A stretch of DNA of 64,000 nucleotides from the NCBI RefSeq assembly GCF_013359755.1, contig NZ_JABMCJ010000078.1:159093-223092 (forward strand), in the 5' to 3' direction. The position numbers were made by a program, and so were the translations under genes. The DNA comes from Tardiphaga robiniae (GTDB taxonomy: Bacteria > Pseudomonadota > Alphaproteobacteria > Rhizobiales > Xanthobacteraceae). The notes under the pieces were generated by a model, which was given only the letters and a program-made list of their open reading frames with translations, ran no database searches and had not been told where the DNA came from. Within the stretch, counting starts at the first letter, position 1; each line of letters opens with the position of its first letter. Below, piece after piece: positions 20,001 through 29,002 of the stretch.

Positions 20001-23000
20001 GACCTTCACGCCACCCGATGCCGCGACGGCCGTGACACAGCCCAATCATCTGCAAGACGCGCGTGGCATGTCACTCGCGCTAATGCCGAATTTGGCCTCG
20101 TCTGCATACACCAGCCGGACCGTGGCGCTGCGCGCGGCGCCCGATGACCACGTCCTGATGCTGGCAACGCTGCGCAAGCCGACCAAGGTCATGATCGGTG
20201 ACATCGGTTGCGATTTCTGGTTCCGCGACCTGCCGCTCAAGCCGGATGCCGACCGGCTGACCTTCGACACCTCCGGTGGTGTTGAAACCGGGCTCGGGCC
20301 AGATCCAAGCGCCATCAATCGCAACAGAGTCGCGCGCACGCTGTACGAATGGAGTTTCTTCGGGCCACAGGAAGAAAGATCGCCGGCAGCGCAATCGTCG
20401 AAAAAACAACCGAAGCGCGGCCGGTTTGAGTTCGATCTGGCGGGCCCGCTGTCCGCCCGGCCGTTGCGGTTGCTCAGTGTCGACGTCGCTCCCACCGGCG
20501 GCGTGCTCCAGTTCGAAATGCTGGTTTCAGTACAGTACAAGTCGCCCCCTTCCGATGACAATGATACCGCGCCATTTGCCGCCGAAACGATCTATGCCAC
20601 CGGCAACCTCCTGCGGCTGACGTTCGGTCCCGGCTCGATGCCGGATGGAAGTCTTGCCCTGACCAAGATGGTTCGGATCGAGATCAAGGATCCTTCCGAT
20701 CCGACTATGGCCTCCGACCCGTTCAATCCTCCGTCCAAGGCCGATCCCAAACCCGCAGACAGACCGAAGCCGATTTCCCTGGGGCGGGACGTAGAGGTCT
20801 ATCATGGGCCAAGCCAAATCCCGTCGCAGCCCTCGAAAACGCGACTGAGCTTCGATTTCCACTTCAGCCGAAACGTCCAGAACAGCAAGCCTGACATCGC
20901 GTTGGCCAATCTTCGTGTGCGTTTGTTCGGACAGGACTGCAATCTCGACACCACCGATGCGGGTTTCAACCCGCCGGGACTGACCGCCTCGTTCAACGCA
21001 CAGCCGGAGAGCGGCACCCTTAACCTCAAAAAGATTCAACTGATTTGGCCGGCGCGCAGCGGTCCGACGCTTTACCTTGCCGACGGCGATCTCACCGTTC
21101 CGCTGCGTGACGTGGATAGCCCAGCAGCTTTCAAGCGCAACTTTGCCGACGGCACGTTGCAATGGCTTGGCCTCGGATCTCGCCCCGCCAACGGCGCTGA
21201 ATCGATCGATCATGAAAACGGGGTAGTCACGATCGACGTCCACGACAGGATCACCGGGCCAGCCGACGGCCAGCAACCGCCGGCGCTTTTCCGCGGCTTC
21301 CATCTGCCCGCCGGGACGCTTCACGGCATGGTCGCCGTCGTGTTTCCGAAACGACACGCCGTCGAAGGTCAGAAATGGCCGACATGGCCAACCCCGCCGC
21401 TCGGCTCGGCGCTAGTCGAACTCGCGTTTGATGCCGACGTGCCGACCTCGCCGCAGCGGATCACCGCGATCAGGCATCGTCACACCGGCGCCGCGGCTGT
21501 CGACGGCAATCCGGTCAGCTGGCGCTCGCGGTTGTTGTTCGATGCCGCGTTTGCAGCACCAGGCCTCGACACCAGTTCGGTTTTGTGGCCAGTCGGCTAC
21601 GCGACGCCAAGCCGTGTCACCTTTGATCCCGATTCATCCGTCCCGGCGGACTGGCCGACAACACTGACCATGCGCGGTAGCGGCGACCCGCTTACAAAGC
21701 TCATGCTCGCGCACAAGGTACAACCCCGGCTTTGCGCCCATGAGTTGCCGACGGACATCCTTGTTGCCGACGGGGACGCAGTCGTGCTTGGCAGTTCATG
21801 GTCGTTCCGGGCTGTCGTCGATCACACATTGACACCGATCAAGGGGGGATGGCCGGATGCGCCGGCGGCCCGGGCGCAAGATCCGCTAACATGGACTTCG
21901 ATCGATGAAGTCATCATGTTCGACATGCACCGGCTCATCGCGTCGGCCAATCTGCCTCCAGATCCGGCGCGCGACCGCTATGCATTCCTCGCGCGGTTCA
22001 AGGACGCCGCGCCGGATGCCGACGTTCGCATCGCCGGCGTCGTTCGCCGCGCACTGGCCGATGCAGGCTTTCCCATTGAATATGTGATGCAGGCGCTAAG
22101 AGGGACCGTCGCACCGGACTCGCTCATCCTGACCGGCGCCGCGCTTACCGAAGTCGTGACTTCGCTAGAAACGCCGAATCAAGGCGTCATTCTGGTCCCG
22201 CAATGGATTTTGCCATGGGCGCCCCTGTCCGGCTCTCCGAGCGGAGACGCGAACGGCGCAGCCGCCCTCGGCATTCTGAAATCCTGTCCGCAAACCCACA
22301 ATGACAACGGCGACAGTGTCTACAATATTGCGCTTTATGACGCGACGGCCGGCACGCCACGGTCGCTGGAGGGCGCACCGCCCTGCTCGCTTGCCGTACA
22401 AGACGGAACGCAAAGTCTGCTTGAAGCACAGATGTCTTCGATCGTTGGTGGCGGCAAGGCTCGTACGAACGTCGCCGTCGATCAGTCTATGCTGGTGCCC
22501 AAGACCGCGGCCGTTCCGCCGCTTTCCCGGCCGCTGTTTGCGCGCACGCTGCTGGCGCTGAATGCCGTGGCGAGGGCCTATGGCAAGGCGCTGAGCAGCA
22601 ATCCGATGTCTTCATTTGCCCGGCGCATCAGCTGCGTGACAGCACGCGAGATCCCGCTCGAAGGCGACCACACTGCCGGAGAAGTCAGGTTTATCGTAAC
22701 GGCGTGGCCGCCGAATGCGCCGCCCCTTGATTTCCCCGCGCCAGCGGTCACACTCACCGTGACCGACGCAGTATCGGTCTACAACGAGATCCTTCCCGCC
22801 GCACTTGCCGCGACGCTGGTTGATTCCACCAGCAATCAGGTGGTTCTTGATGGCAAACAACGCGCCGATGCGTCGATGCGTGCATTCGGGCTGAGCGCAA
22901 ATCCGCGGGTATCGGTCCTCGCCAGCGTCGACAGCAGCTATCTGACGATTCACGATCCGCAATCGTCGCGCGGCCCGGATTCGCGATCGCAAATCCCGCC

Positions 23001-25263
23001 GCCACATATTTCCTGGCTAATTACAACGCCTGCAAAGCCGCTCATGACGGAACAGCGACCGCAAGTCCTGCGCAGACTGGCCGACACGATCTATGCGTCG
23101 CCGGCATTGGGATGGCCACTGGTCTCGCGCGCCGATGATACCGCGAAAGCGCATGTGAGCCTCGGCGAAGAAGAAGTTCGCCGCAACGAACAACAGGCCT
23201 GGGCGGGGCGCGTGCGGAGCATGGCATGGCCAGCCATCGCATGGAGCCGCAGCGCGCTTGCGGATGATGAGATCCAGCACGACATCACCGGCCCGGACTA
23301 TACTGTCGAGGGCGGCTACCTCCCCGCCGATGCCGCGGAAATGCGCGAGAGCGCCTTCATCTCGAATGGGCAACGGGCTGCATTCCGGCGCCGTGCCGCC
23401 AAAAATCTTTGTGCGCCGCCCGACCGGCTATCCATGCTGGCGCCTCCGCGTGCTCGCGCGCCGACCATCGATGCGATCGCCGCGGCATTCGGTCAGGCTC
23501 GCAATCCGGTGCCCGAAGGTGGCAAATCGCCCGACCGCGCCGGCCTGGCACCGATGCTCCCGGGCCCGGTCGAAACGACCGTCAGCGGCCAACGGCCCGG
23601 GGTCATGCTTACTCAGTTCGAGGGCCTGCTGCTGACATCCTTCATGGTGCCGTTCGACAGGGACTTCAGCCGGTTCGGCCGCCCGGCATGGCGCGGACCC
23701 CTCACCCTCCGTCAGGTTCGAGCGCCGCGGTCGTCGGCGCTCCCCGAGATCACCGACCTCGCGATCCGGCGCAAGACCTACGTCTCGATGGATGAAATCC
23801 ACGCACCGGAGATTTTGAAGACCTTCAAGATTGTCGAAGGGCCGGCACAACTCGTGCGCTTCGAGCGCCTTCCCACAATCGACACGCGGAGCCCGCATGC
23901 AGTGACGATCCGCGTGGAGCATCCGGATCATGGCCGCCTTTCGGCGGATTGGGACGGACGAATCCGCCTGATCGTAACCGTGCCAGCGGGTTTGAACGGG
24001 CCCGATCCCGCCGCCCACATAGCTCTGGCACGGATCGGCCTGCTTCCTTCACCGGCTGAGATGCGGCGTCCGCGCGTCGAACTCAGGGTTGGGGATGCGG
24101 TCGTCGTATTCACCAGAATGATCTGGGGTGAAACGATCAATTACGGCCAAGCGCCGCCGTTCTTTTCAAACGATCCCAAGCCAACACGCTTGATGATTGA
24201 TTTCAGCATCGAGGGGGCGGCTCGCGACACGGCCCAGCTCGCCGTAGCGCAGGCGCTACGCGATTCCTCGGCGGACACACCGGTGCGGATAACGATCCGC
24301 GGTACACGGGCTAGTCATGCGCACAGCGTCGATCCGCTGATGGATGCAGCCGGCTCTGCAATGCTCGAAACCGGGTGTGTCAATCAGCTCTTGCCCGGTC
24401 CGCCCAACGTCCTGGTGTTCGACCTGCCGCATATTCCGAGCCGGCAGCGATGGCTGTCCGTCAAGACTTTCACCCTGGTCTTCGGCGACCCGGCGTATGA
24501 TCGCGAACTCGGCAGTCCCACGGGCAGCGCGCAGGCAGGTATCGGCGACGTGCCGCACGTCCTTGCGGTCGATCGAGCCGAATATGATCCTGCTGCAACC
24601 ATCCATCTGGCGTTCTGGAAACGGCAGAAAGGCGTTGGCACGCAGATTGAAAAACCTGCGGGTTCCTGGGTGCTGATCGTTCAGGTCGAGCCCACCGACG
24701 GAGGACCGTCGCGATCACTGCAAATTGCGGCGACTAAAGCCCAGCCCGCAAATCCCAAATTTCCCGGCTCGCGCTACGTCGTGGACGGATGCGAAACCTA
24801 TGCGATTCCCCTCCCGGCACTACGAGAGCCCGCTGGTCCGAAAAACCCGTCGGCTGATGTGCCCGCGCAACTGCGAGCCGGGGACCGCGTGCGGATAACG
24901 GTGAACAATGAAGCGGGCGACAGTGAACAACTGACGCTGAGCGTCGGCATCATCGCCCTGCCGGTTTTGCCACCGCCGGCAGCCACCTACGGCCTCGCGA
25001 CGCTGCAACGCCTCGACGCTGCGGTCGGCACGGCGCTGTTTGCGACCGCGCCGCTTCCGCAAAAAATAGAGTTTCCCGATCTGCTCAACGACCTGGTCGC
25101 GGGTCACGTTCGACGGCGTGGATTGTTTCTCTGGCCTTTTGCCGGCAATGGCCCGGCCGGCGCGGATTCAGACCACGCGTTCGGATTCCTGATCAAGGTC
25201 GATCGAACCGGCGGCGGCCAGTTGCCTGCAGCCAAGGCAGACTTTCAGAAGTCCGAAAGCTGA
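17092..25263 (+). CDS. Second giant protein of 2,723 residues, function unknown
   Basis: The ATG at 17092 lies 3 nt after the stop of the 4,093-residue gene, with a G-rich ribosome binding site (GAGCGGGGG, 17075-17083) inside the end of that gene, so translation is probably coupled. The 8.2-kb frame has no interruption. The protein is Pro-, Ala- and Asp-rich with many short beta-strand patterns and no signal peptide or transmembrane helix. No catalytic motif was recognised. Its composition and style resemble the second half of the upstream giant protein, which suggests related modules or a physical partner. Because the pair is adjacent and coupled, the two proteins probably form one assembly at fixed ratio. 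I do not recognise a named family. Confidence 0.85.
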   Translation: MAGRMTAFRRVGIDGPDYGSNDPLWQAWLDLGPQPDATGQPPRNSSIRVILQSVRANPIHVEGQADVFFQEPMLLAMAATTVDLRRSPPSAPFVKIGRAQFTPLAITDLAPLPAVPGAAATPASPSRYSDLRVAPKTAWPPRPQGFVQINHVFELAAPRLRATRGRIAVVCALDIEPKPGTGDSRYALTKLLSVEWATPGDYIRIFGGLFIRRRKTAKPLPGHTKASDAITFDLTPDGIEFEVLAPNPFGTSNSDRLPLRLRLVPIAIRNGLTGLQLDLIDGSQTAAEPAPLTKLKAGLNWMSRDLAERGGCISLQVDTSVIPPLAWPLQIKGEAPAPIWVCDNPAAVPGAELIPSIRLLEDAVAARLLTRADYDGGEAGVAELTGHRTTLAARRGADPVVLTIASQAEQPPPLDDVAATSPTVLLTWSEAAQPPLNPDKMEVGPFSGIVDAAPLAVRFGRVWAASGAIASGTRPPYAFIALERGWVQMPIPPAPKPDDPPPVRLLAAGSAFRGFLRLAIAADRLTERADNPALPGLEIVAAQRVNVTVTWKKPLDTALPRSIVARVDAAAGTLEGVLWAGEASPSPTEILPPLDSGPAALTTVPISFGVSGPTNWQVQVAGFRETGVGSISFKLPLFASVSDPLLVWRPHETLALVSSVSMTRTAECAQRPSTTRELVPAEVIGGLTTPLVLTFAADTDGKTSRLPRIDALPLSTTAFGDGRWRWPWPALQAAGAGPYPSSPEESAGVALASLTLPGIEFAPAADATTPVSSDQMRVSLRYDLPLLDELFANSKAPEPKAPTSAATKSQYRSLDAAPGNSQRTDTPPTALDLARLSGVWFENARRLARARTEADRVVLRELEDQNHKPVVELWHRLSGVTDGVVRGIAEPYVWKPSTFSFSALPPAPNVGVNLGAYRLDKFWQYGPAALAGLPDTNFTIPTTGNELKTAAAPGPGQIKVKGFAASSFPVTFTPPDAATAVTQPNHLQDARGMSLALMPNLASSAYTSRTVALRAAPDDHVLMLATLRKPTKVMIGDIGCDFWFRDLPLKPDADRLTFDTSGGVETGLGPDPSAINRNRVARTLYEWSFFGPQEERSPAAQSSKKQPKRGRFEFDLAGPLSARPLRLLSVDVAPTGGVLQFEMLVSVQYKSPPSDDNDTAPFAAETIYATGNLLRLTFGPGSMPDGSLALTKMVRIEIKDPSDPTMASDPFNPPSKADPKPADRPKPISLGRDVEVYHGPSQIPSQPSKTRLSFDFHFSRNVQNSKPDIALANLRVRLFGQDCNLDTTDAGFNPPGLTASFNAQPESGTLNLKKIQLIWPARSGPTLYLADGDLTVPLRDVDSPAAFKRNFADGTLQWLGLGSRPANGAESIDHENGVVTIDVHDRITGPADGQQPPALFRGFHLPAGTLHGMVAVVFPKRHAVEGQKWPTWPTPPLGSALVELAFDADVPTSPQRITAIRHRHTGAAAVDGNPVSWRSRLLFDAAFAAPGLDTSSVLWPVGYATPSRVTFDPDSSVPADWPTTLTMRGSGDPLTKLMLAHKVQPRLCAHELPTDILVADGDAVVLGSSWSFRAVVDHTLTPIKGGWPDAPAARAQDPLTWTSIDEVIMFDMHRLIASANLPPDPARDRYAFLARFKDAAPDADVRIAGVVRRALADAGFPIEYVMQALRGTVAPDSLILTGAALTEVVTSLETPNQGVILVPQWILPWAPLSGSPSGDANGAAALGILKSCPQTHNDNGDSVYNIALYDATAGTPRSLEGAPPCSLAVQDGTQSLLEAQMSSIVGGGKARTNVAVDQSMLVPKTAAVPPLSRPLFARTLLALNAVARAYGKALSSNPMSSFARRISCVTAREIPLEGDHTAGEVRFIVTAWPPNAPPLDFPAPAVTLTVTDAVSVYNEILPAALAATLVDSTSNQVVLDGKQRADASMRAFGLSANPRVSVLASVDSSYLTIHDPQSSRGPDSRSQIPPPHISWLITTPAKPLMTEQRPQVLRRLADTIYASPALGWPLVSRADDTAKAHVSLGEEEVRRNEQQAWAGRVRSMAWPAIAWSRSALADDEIQHDITGPDYTVEGGYLPADAAEMRESAFISNGQRAAFRRRAAKNLCAPPDRLSMLAPPRARAPTIDAIAAAFGQARNPVPEGGKSPDRAGLAPMLPGPVETTVSGQRPGVMLTQFEGLLLTSFMVPFDRDFSRFGRPAWRGPLTLRQVRAPRSSALPEITDLAIRRKTYVSMDEIHAPEILKTFKIVEGPAQLVRFERLPTIDTRSPHAVTIRVEHPDHGRLSADWDGRIRLIVTVPAGLNGPDPAAHIALARIGLLPSPAEMRRPRVELRVGDAVVVFTRMIWGETINYGQAPPFFSNDPKPTRLMIDFSIEGAARDTAQLAVAQALRDSSADTPVRITIRGTRASHAHSVDPLMDAAGSAMLETGCVNQLLPGPPNVLVFDLPHIPSRQRWLSVKTFTLVFGDPAYDRELGSPTGSAQAGIGDVPHVLAVDRAEYDPAATIHLAFWKRQKGVGTQIEKPAGSWVLIVQVEPTDGGPSRSLQIAATKAQPANPKFPGSRYVVDGCETYAIPLPALREPAGPKNPSADVPAQLRAGDRVRITVNNEAGDSEQLTLSVGIIALPVLPPPAATYGLATLQRLDAAVGTALFATAPLPQKIEFPDLLNDLVAGHVRRRGLFLWPFAGNGPAGADSDHAFGFLIKVDRTGGGQLPAAKADFQKSES

Positions 25264-25303
25264 ACCGCGAAGCCCACGCATTCTTAGCCCCTGGAGAAGC
25301 AAC

Positions 25304-25915
25304 ATGACATACAATCGCGCTAAAGCTCTCGCCTACGCCCGCAAATACTGGACGAAGTCATGCTCCGATCTATACATCGGCGTGCGCGAAGCGACTCCTT
25401 ACATCAAAGTGCCGAACGGGACGGATTTTGTCCGCACTGACACAAACGAGACAGCGAAGTTGCCCGACGGGAAGGAAATCGACAACGTTGACGATTGCGC
25501 CCATTTCCTCTCATGCTGCCTTGGAAAAGAAGCCAATGAAGCCGGTGGCGGATTGCCAATACAGCGCGACTTTCCGACTGCGATTTATGGGGTCATCAGC
25601 GCCCGTCGAATGTTCAGTACGCTGTCCGAGGACGGTTTTATTGAGACGATCGTTGAGAAGGCCAGCCACGATCAGGCAGCGAACAAGCTTTCTCAGCTGG
25701 CCGCTGGAGATCTGGTCTTCTATTGGGATCCATCGGTGAATGCCTATGGTCATTGCGCAATGTATCTCGCGGATGCCAAAAAGCGAATCGCATGTCACAC
25801 ACGATGCCGATGCGATCAAAGCAACGAAACCGGGCAGGAGTGGAACAGCGTCCTCATCACCAATGTGAAGTACACGCTTGCGCGCATACGGGACGCTGCG
25901 CCTCTGGTTGCATAG
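25304..25915 (+). CDS. NlpC/P60-like cysteine amidase or peptidase (203 residues)
   Basis: The ATG at 25304 follows GGAGAAG at 25293-25299, 40 nt after the second giant gene, so it is the third gene of the operon. The N-terminus YNRAKALAYARKYW resembles putative amidase domains of the Amidase_6 type. VDDCAHFLSCCLG places the likely nucleophile at Cys65. AAGDLVFYWDP followed by YGHCAMYL places the catalytic His at 150, the usual Cys...GDLVFF...GH order of NlpC/P60/CHAP-fold enzymes. His165 may contribute. No signal peptide is seen, so an enzyme that acts on peptidoglycan would need another export route, or it could act on a cytoplasmic amide bond. The family assignment is fairly firm. The substrate, and whether it is an effector or a processing enzyme for the giant proteins, are unknown. 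Confidence 0.8.
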   Translation: MTYNRAKALAYARKYWTKSCSDLYIGVREATPYIKVPNGTDFVRTDTNETAKLPDGKEIDNVDDCAHFLSCCLGKEANEAGGGLPIQRDFPTAIYGVISARRMFSTLSEDGFIETIVEKASHDQAANKLSQLAAGDLVFYWDPSVNAYGHCAMYLADAKKRIACHTRCRCDQSNETGQEWNSVLITNVKYTLARIRDAAPLVA

Positions 25916-26301
25916 CTCCAACATCGATCTCTCGGCGTCCAACATTGGAAGCCTTTGGGGAGGTAACTTTGCAAACGATTACGTCATTGCGGTCGGCGCT
26001 CGTAGCACGACAGCCCCGGACAGCTCCTAAAGTGCCGCCAATCCACGTCGGCATGCATTTAGCGACAGATCAGCAGCTCATAAGTCAGTTTTACGTTTGG
26101 TCCGCCTCGGTGAGGCTCACACTGCGCGCCAGGCTCGCTGCCGGCACAACATTCAAAGCCCGCTTAGGTTGGTTGTCGCGAGATTTTCTTTGATCGCCGG
26201 TGCACCATCTTCAGGGCCGCCTTCCGCCGACATGGGACTGTCATCCCATCGCCGGATAGCTCGCCAGCTAGGAGGAGGCTATAGTAAATACAACCTTGGG
26301 C
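25916..26301. other. Intergenic region between giant-protein operon and ATPase gene
   Basis: The two flanking genes are convergent. I see no credible gene here: the open frames lack ribosome binding sites and family resemblance. A small imperfect hairpin (GGGACTGTCATCCC near 26233) is present without a T tract. No strong bidirectional terminator was found. Confidence 0.4.
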
Positions 26302-28818
26302 TCAAAGATAAGTTTTCTTCAGGAAGCGCAGATCGCCTAGCGCGACCTTTAAAACGCCAGCCGCCGGAATAGCGTCGTCGTGCTTGGCGGGGTTCACCGC
26401 TCCGCCAATTGCCCTCAGTTTTCCCGCGTGCGATGGGTCCCGGATCAGGAACGGTTCAACTTGCGGCGCAAGATGGCCGAGATTCTTAAGGCCATAGTCG
26501 TTGAGCGATGCTGCAACGTCGCCGGTCGCGCGCCGTGCTTTGAGAAGCATCTCCTTGCAGAACCGCTCGGCGGCATCGCGTATCACTTCGCCGCCCTGCT
26601 TGTGCAGGCTGGGATGACCGCCCCGCACGAGGATCTCAGCCTTCATGAATTTCGTCTCAAGGTCGTCGGCGGTGTTTGCGACCGCCGAGCCGTCGGCAGG
26701 ACTTCGCAGGTCGATCTGAAACAGGCCGATACCCTGATGAAGATACCGCTCGCCCAAATCCTTCCAGGTCTTTTGATCTTGCGTCAGCACGATCACCTGC
26801 ATCCCGAGATTGATGAGCTCCTCGACCACCATGGCGTTGAAGAAGGCGCGATAATCCTCGTCGCTCGACAGGATGGGATCGTCCAGCACGACAAATCCCG
26901 CCTTCTCGTTGACCGCGCGGGCAAGAAAGAGCGCAAGGCCAAGGCAGTGAAGCTGCGACATGCTGAAGACCGCGACAACATCGCGGAACTGCGGGCTGCT
27001 CCGGTCGGACGCGGTCGATAGCCCCGCCTTGAAATCAATGGTACGCCGCGCGCCGGGCCGCTGCTTCACGCCGTCGAAGAAGCTATGCTCTTCCGGCCTC
27101 AGAATATCCCACCATTTCTGAACGCCGTCGCTGAGGTCGCCGAATTTCTCGTCGAGAACAGTCTCATTCCCCTTATCGATCTGCTTGAGGGCCTGCGCGA
27201 GCTCTTTCGCAGCCTCTGCATAAGCGGAGCGTTCGATCATGGCTGACCGCAGCGCTGCGGGATCGCCCGCAAGCTCGATAAGCTCCTGCCATCCGGCTGT
27301 CTCACTCTGCGCGTCAACGACGGATTGCAGTCCCGCGCGAAGCTTATCCTCGCAACTGCCGTATGCTGCGAGCGCCAATGCAAAATCGGCGTGGGCTTCC
27401 GCGATTGCGCCAAAGCCGTTCTCAAGGGACGCGCACTCGTCAAACCCGTCCATGTCCGCGGCGCACTTCTTCACGAGCCCGCTCGTCCTGCGAAGCGCGG
27501 CCACAACGGAGCCCCTCGCGCGAGCAAGAGCCCGGAGCGACGAGAGCCAGGCGGCTATATCGGCTTTTGCACTCTCTCCAAGCAGCCCGCGGATGCGCGC
27601 TACCCGGAACCCGCGCGCCCGCCGGAACTTCGAGGGATTGGTGATGAATATCGGCAATGCTTCGCCAAGCGCGCCCTTAAGGCTGGACAGTCCTGTGGCC
27701 ATCAGGCCGAAAGTTTCGCGGGCTTCCTTCAAAGCCTGCTGGAAGGATTCCGTATCGGCCACACGCTCACGGAGCAGCGCAATCCTCTCGGGGGTCAGCG
27801 TGTTGTCGGCCCCGCACAGCGGGCAGTCGATGGGATGCTCCGCCTCGTGCACGGCAGGCAGGGCGAGCGCCTCGCGAAACAAGTTCGCAAGACGGCGCAC
27901 TTCCGCATCGACTTTCCCGCGCTCCTCCACGAAGCGACGCAGGCTCTCAAACCTTCCGGGCGCGGACGCGGCCCCAGCAGGCAGCGCCTTACGATCAAAT
28001 CCTTTGAGCGGGAACGTCTTTGCCTGTTTCTCGGCAAGGAGCGCGATGACGCGCGCCTTCCGTTCCTCGTCGCCGGGCGGCGCGGTTTCGCCGCTCGCCC
28101 CTATTAGACCCTTGAAGGCGGCGGACAGCGATGCCGTAAGCTCGGCCTCACTCGGCACTTTCAAAAGATACGGCTTCAGCTGTTGCGCCGCCGCCGCGAT
28201 AGAAGCCGCGAGCATAAACTTGCCGAGAAGCGGATTTGCAGGAGGCGCGATCTCCTTTTCGAGCGCCGCCACCTGGCCACGAAACTCGTCAAGGTCGGTG
28301 ACCTCGAGCAGCGCCTTGAAATAGCTCGACCTGTCCTGGGGCTTAGCCGAGAACACATAGCCGAGCGTATGCTGTGCCAGAACCGGCGCGCGCAGCGGCG
28401 GCTGCGATAGCCGGATGCCGAGCGCCGCGAGGCCACTCTCTGCGCACGCCTTGCCGTCGATGGTCAGCGCCGTGGCGCATTCCTGCTTTTTGCCGTAGTC
28501 GGTCGTGAGCGTACGCTTGACGACATATTCCTTGCCGTCGATACCCAGCACCCTCGCCTGAACGAACACCTCCGCGCCTGCGGGCAGATGCGCGTTTCGC
28601 AAGGAATCGGCAAACTCGTCCTGGCCGCTCGCCATCAGGGCCCGGCGGACGATCTCGCCGGTCAGCAGGAACTCGACCGCCTCGGCAAGGCTCGTCTTGC
28701 CCTGGCTGTTCGGCCCCCAGATCGCTGCGAGGAGCGACGGGAATTCAAGCGTCTGCGGATTCCGTCCGAACGCCCTGAATCCCTGGATCTCAAGCTTGTT
28801 GATTTTACACAGGGTCAT
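26302..28818 (-). CDS. RecF/SMC-like AAA ATPase with zinc hook (838 residues)
   Basis: The N-terminus reads INKLEIQGFRAFG, then Walker A GPNSQGKTS at about 35-43, typical of RecF/Rad50/SMC-type ATPases. A CPLCG motif at about residue 330 lies in the middle of the helical arms, as in Rad50-type zinc hooks. Walker B FVVLDDPILSSD falls at about 638-650, followed by VIVLTQD. About 190 residues follow the ATPase core. It overlaps the upstream 65-residue gene by 14 nt, so the two are translationally coupled. It sits beside a type III restriction-modification operon and is likely a DNA-sensing or nuclease-coupled defence ATPase. RloC-type anticodon nucleases also have a zinc hook and sit beside restriction systems, but I could not confirm their active-site motif in the C-terminal part. 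Confidence 0.85.
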   Translation of the reverse strand: MTLCKINKLEIQGFRAFGRNPQTLEFPSLLAAIWGPNSQGKTSLAEAVEFLLTGEIVRRALMASGQDEFADSLRNAHLPAGAEVFVQARVLGIDGKEYVVKRTLTTDYGKKQECATALTIDGKACAESGLAALGIRLSQPPLRAPVLAQHTLGYVFSAKPQDRSSYFKALLEVTDLDEFRGQVAALEKEIAPPANPLLGKFMLAASIAAAAQQLKPYLLKVPSEAELTASLSAAFKGLIGASGETAPPGDEERKARVIALLAEKQAKTFPLKGFDRKALPAGAASAPGRFESLRRFVEERGKVDAEVRRLANLFREALALPAVHEAEHPIDCPLCGADNTLTPERIALLRERVADTESFQQALKEARETFGLMATGLSSLKGALGEALPIFITNPSKFRRARGFRVARIRGLLGESAKADIAAWLSSLRALARARGSVVAALRRTSGLVKKCAADMDGFDECASLENGFGAIAEAHADFALALAAYGSCEDKLRAGLQSVVDAQSETAGWQELIELAGDPAALRSAMIERSAYAEAAKELAQALKQIDKGNETVLDEKFGDLSDGVQKWWDILRPEEHSFFDGVKQRPGARRTIDFKAGLSTASDRSSPQFRDVVAVFSMSQLHCLGLALFLARAVNEKAGFVVLDDPILSSDEDYRAFFNAMVVEELINLGMQVIVLTQDQKTWKDLGERYLHQGIGLFQIDLRSPADGSAVANTADDLETKFMKAEILVRGGHPSLHKQGGEVIRDAAERFCKEMLLKARRATGDVAASLNDYGLKNLGHLAPQVEPFLIRDPSHAGKLRAIGGAVNPAKHDDAIPAAGVLKVALGDLRFLKKTYL

Positions 28819-29002
28819 GCTTGGCCTTCAGCGCGTCAATTCGGTCAAACATCGCTTTGCGCAAGAGCGGGCGCGGGTCACCATCGCCAGCTGCGATGCG
28901 GGCGGCAACCAATCCTGCCGCAAGGCTCCCTTCCTTCAAATGCCCCTGTAACCGCGCGAGATTGCTCTGCGGCTCTTCTTCTGACTGTTCTTCCTCGCTC
29001 AC
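28805..29002 (-). CDS. Small acidic protein coupled to the zinc-hook ATPase (65 residues)
   Basis: GTG start at 29002 with GGGGGA about 6 nt upstream. The stop lies 14 nt inside the ATPase gene. The N-terminus is strongly acidic (MSEEEQSEEEPQSN), followed by a predicted helical segment. The coding overlap and good ribosome binding site make it a real gene despite its size. It may be an ATPase partner or regulator, as small proteins paired with SMC-like ATPases often are, but no family is recognised. Confidence 0.6.
   Translation of the reverse strand: MSEEEQSEEEPQSNLARLQGHLKEGSLAAGLVAARIAAGDGDPRPLLRKAMFDRIDALKAKHDPV

Noticed and set aside
27239..28324. 361-codon plus-strand frame opposite the zinc-hook ATPase
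   Set aside because: Ser/Arg/Ala-rich antisense translation; the minus-strand ATPase motifs are convincing.
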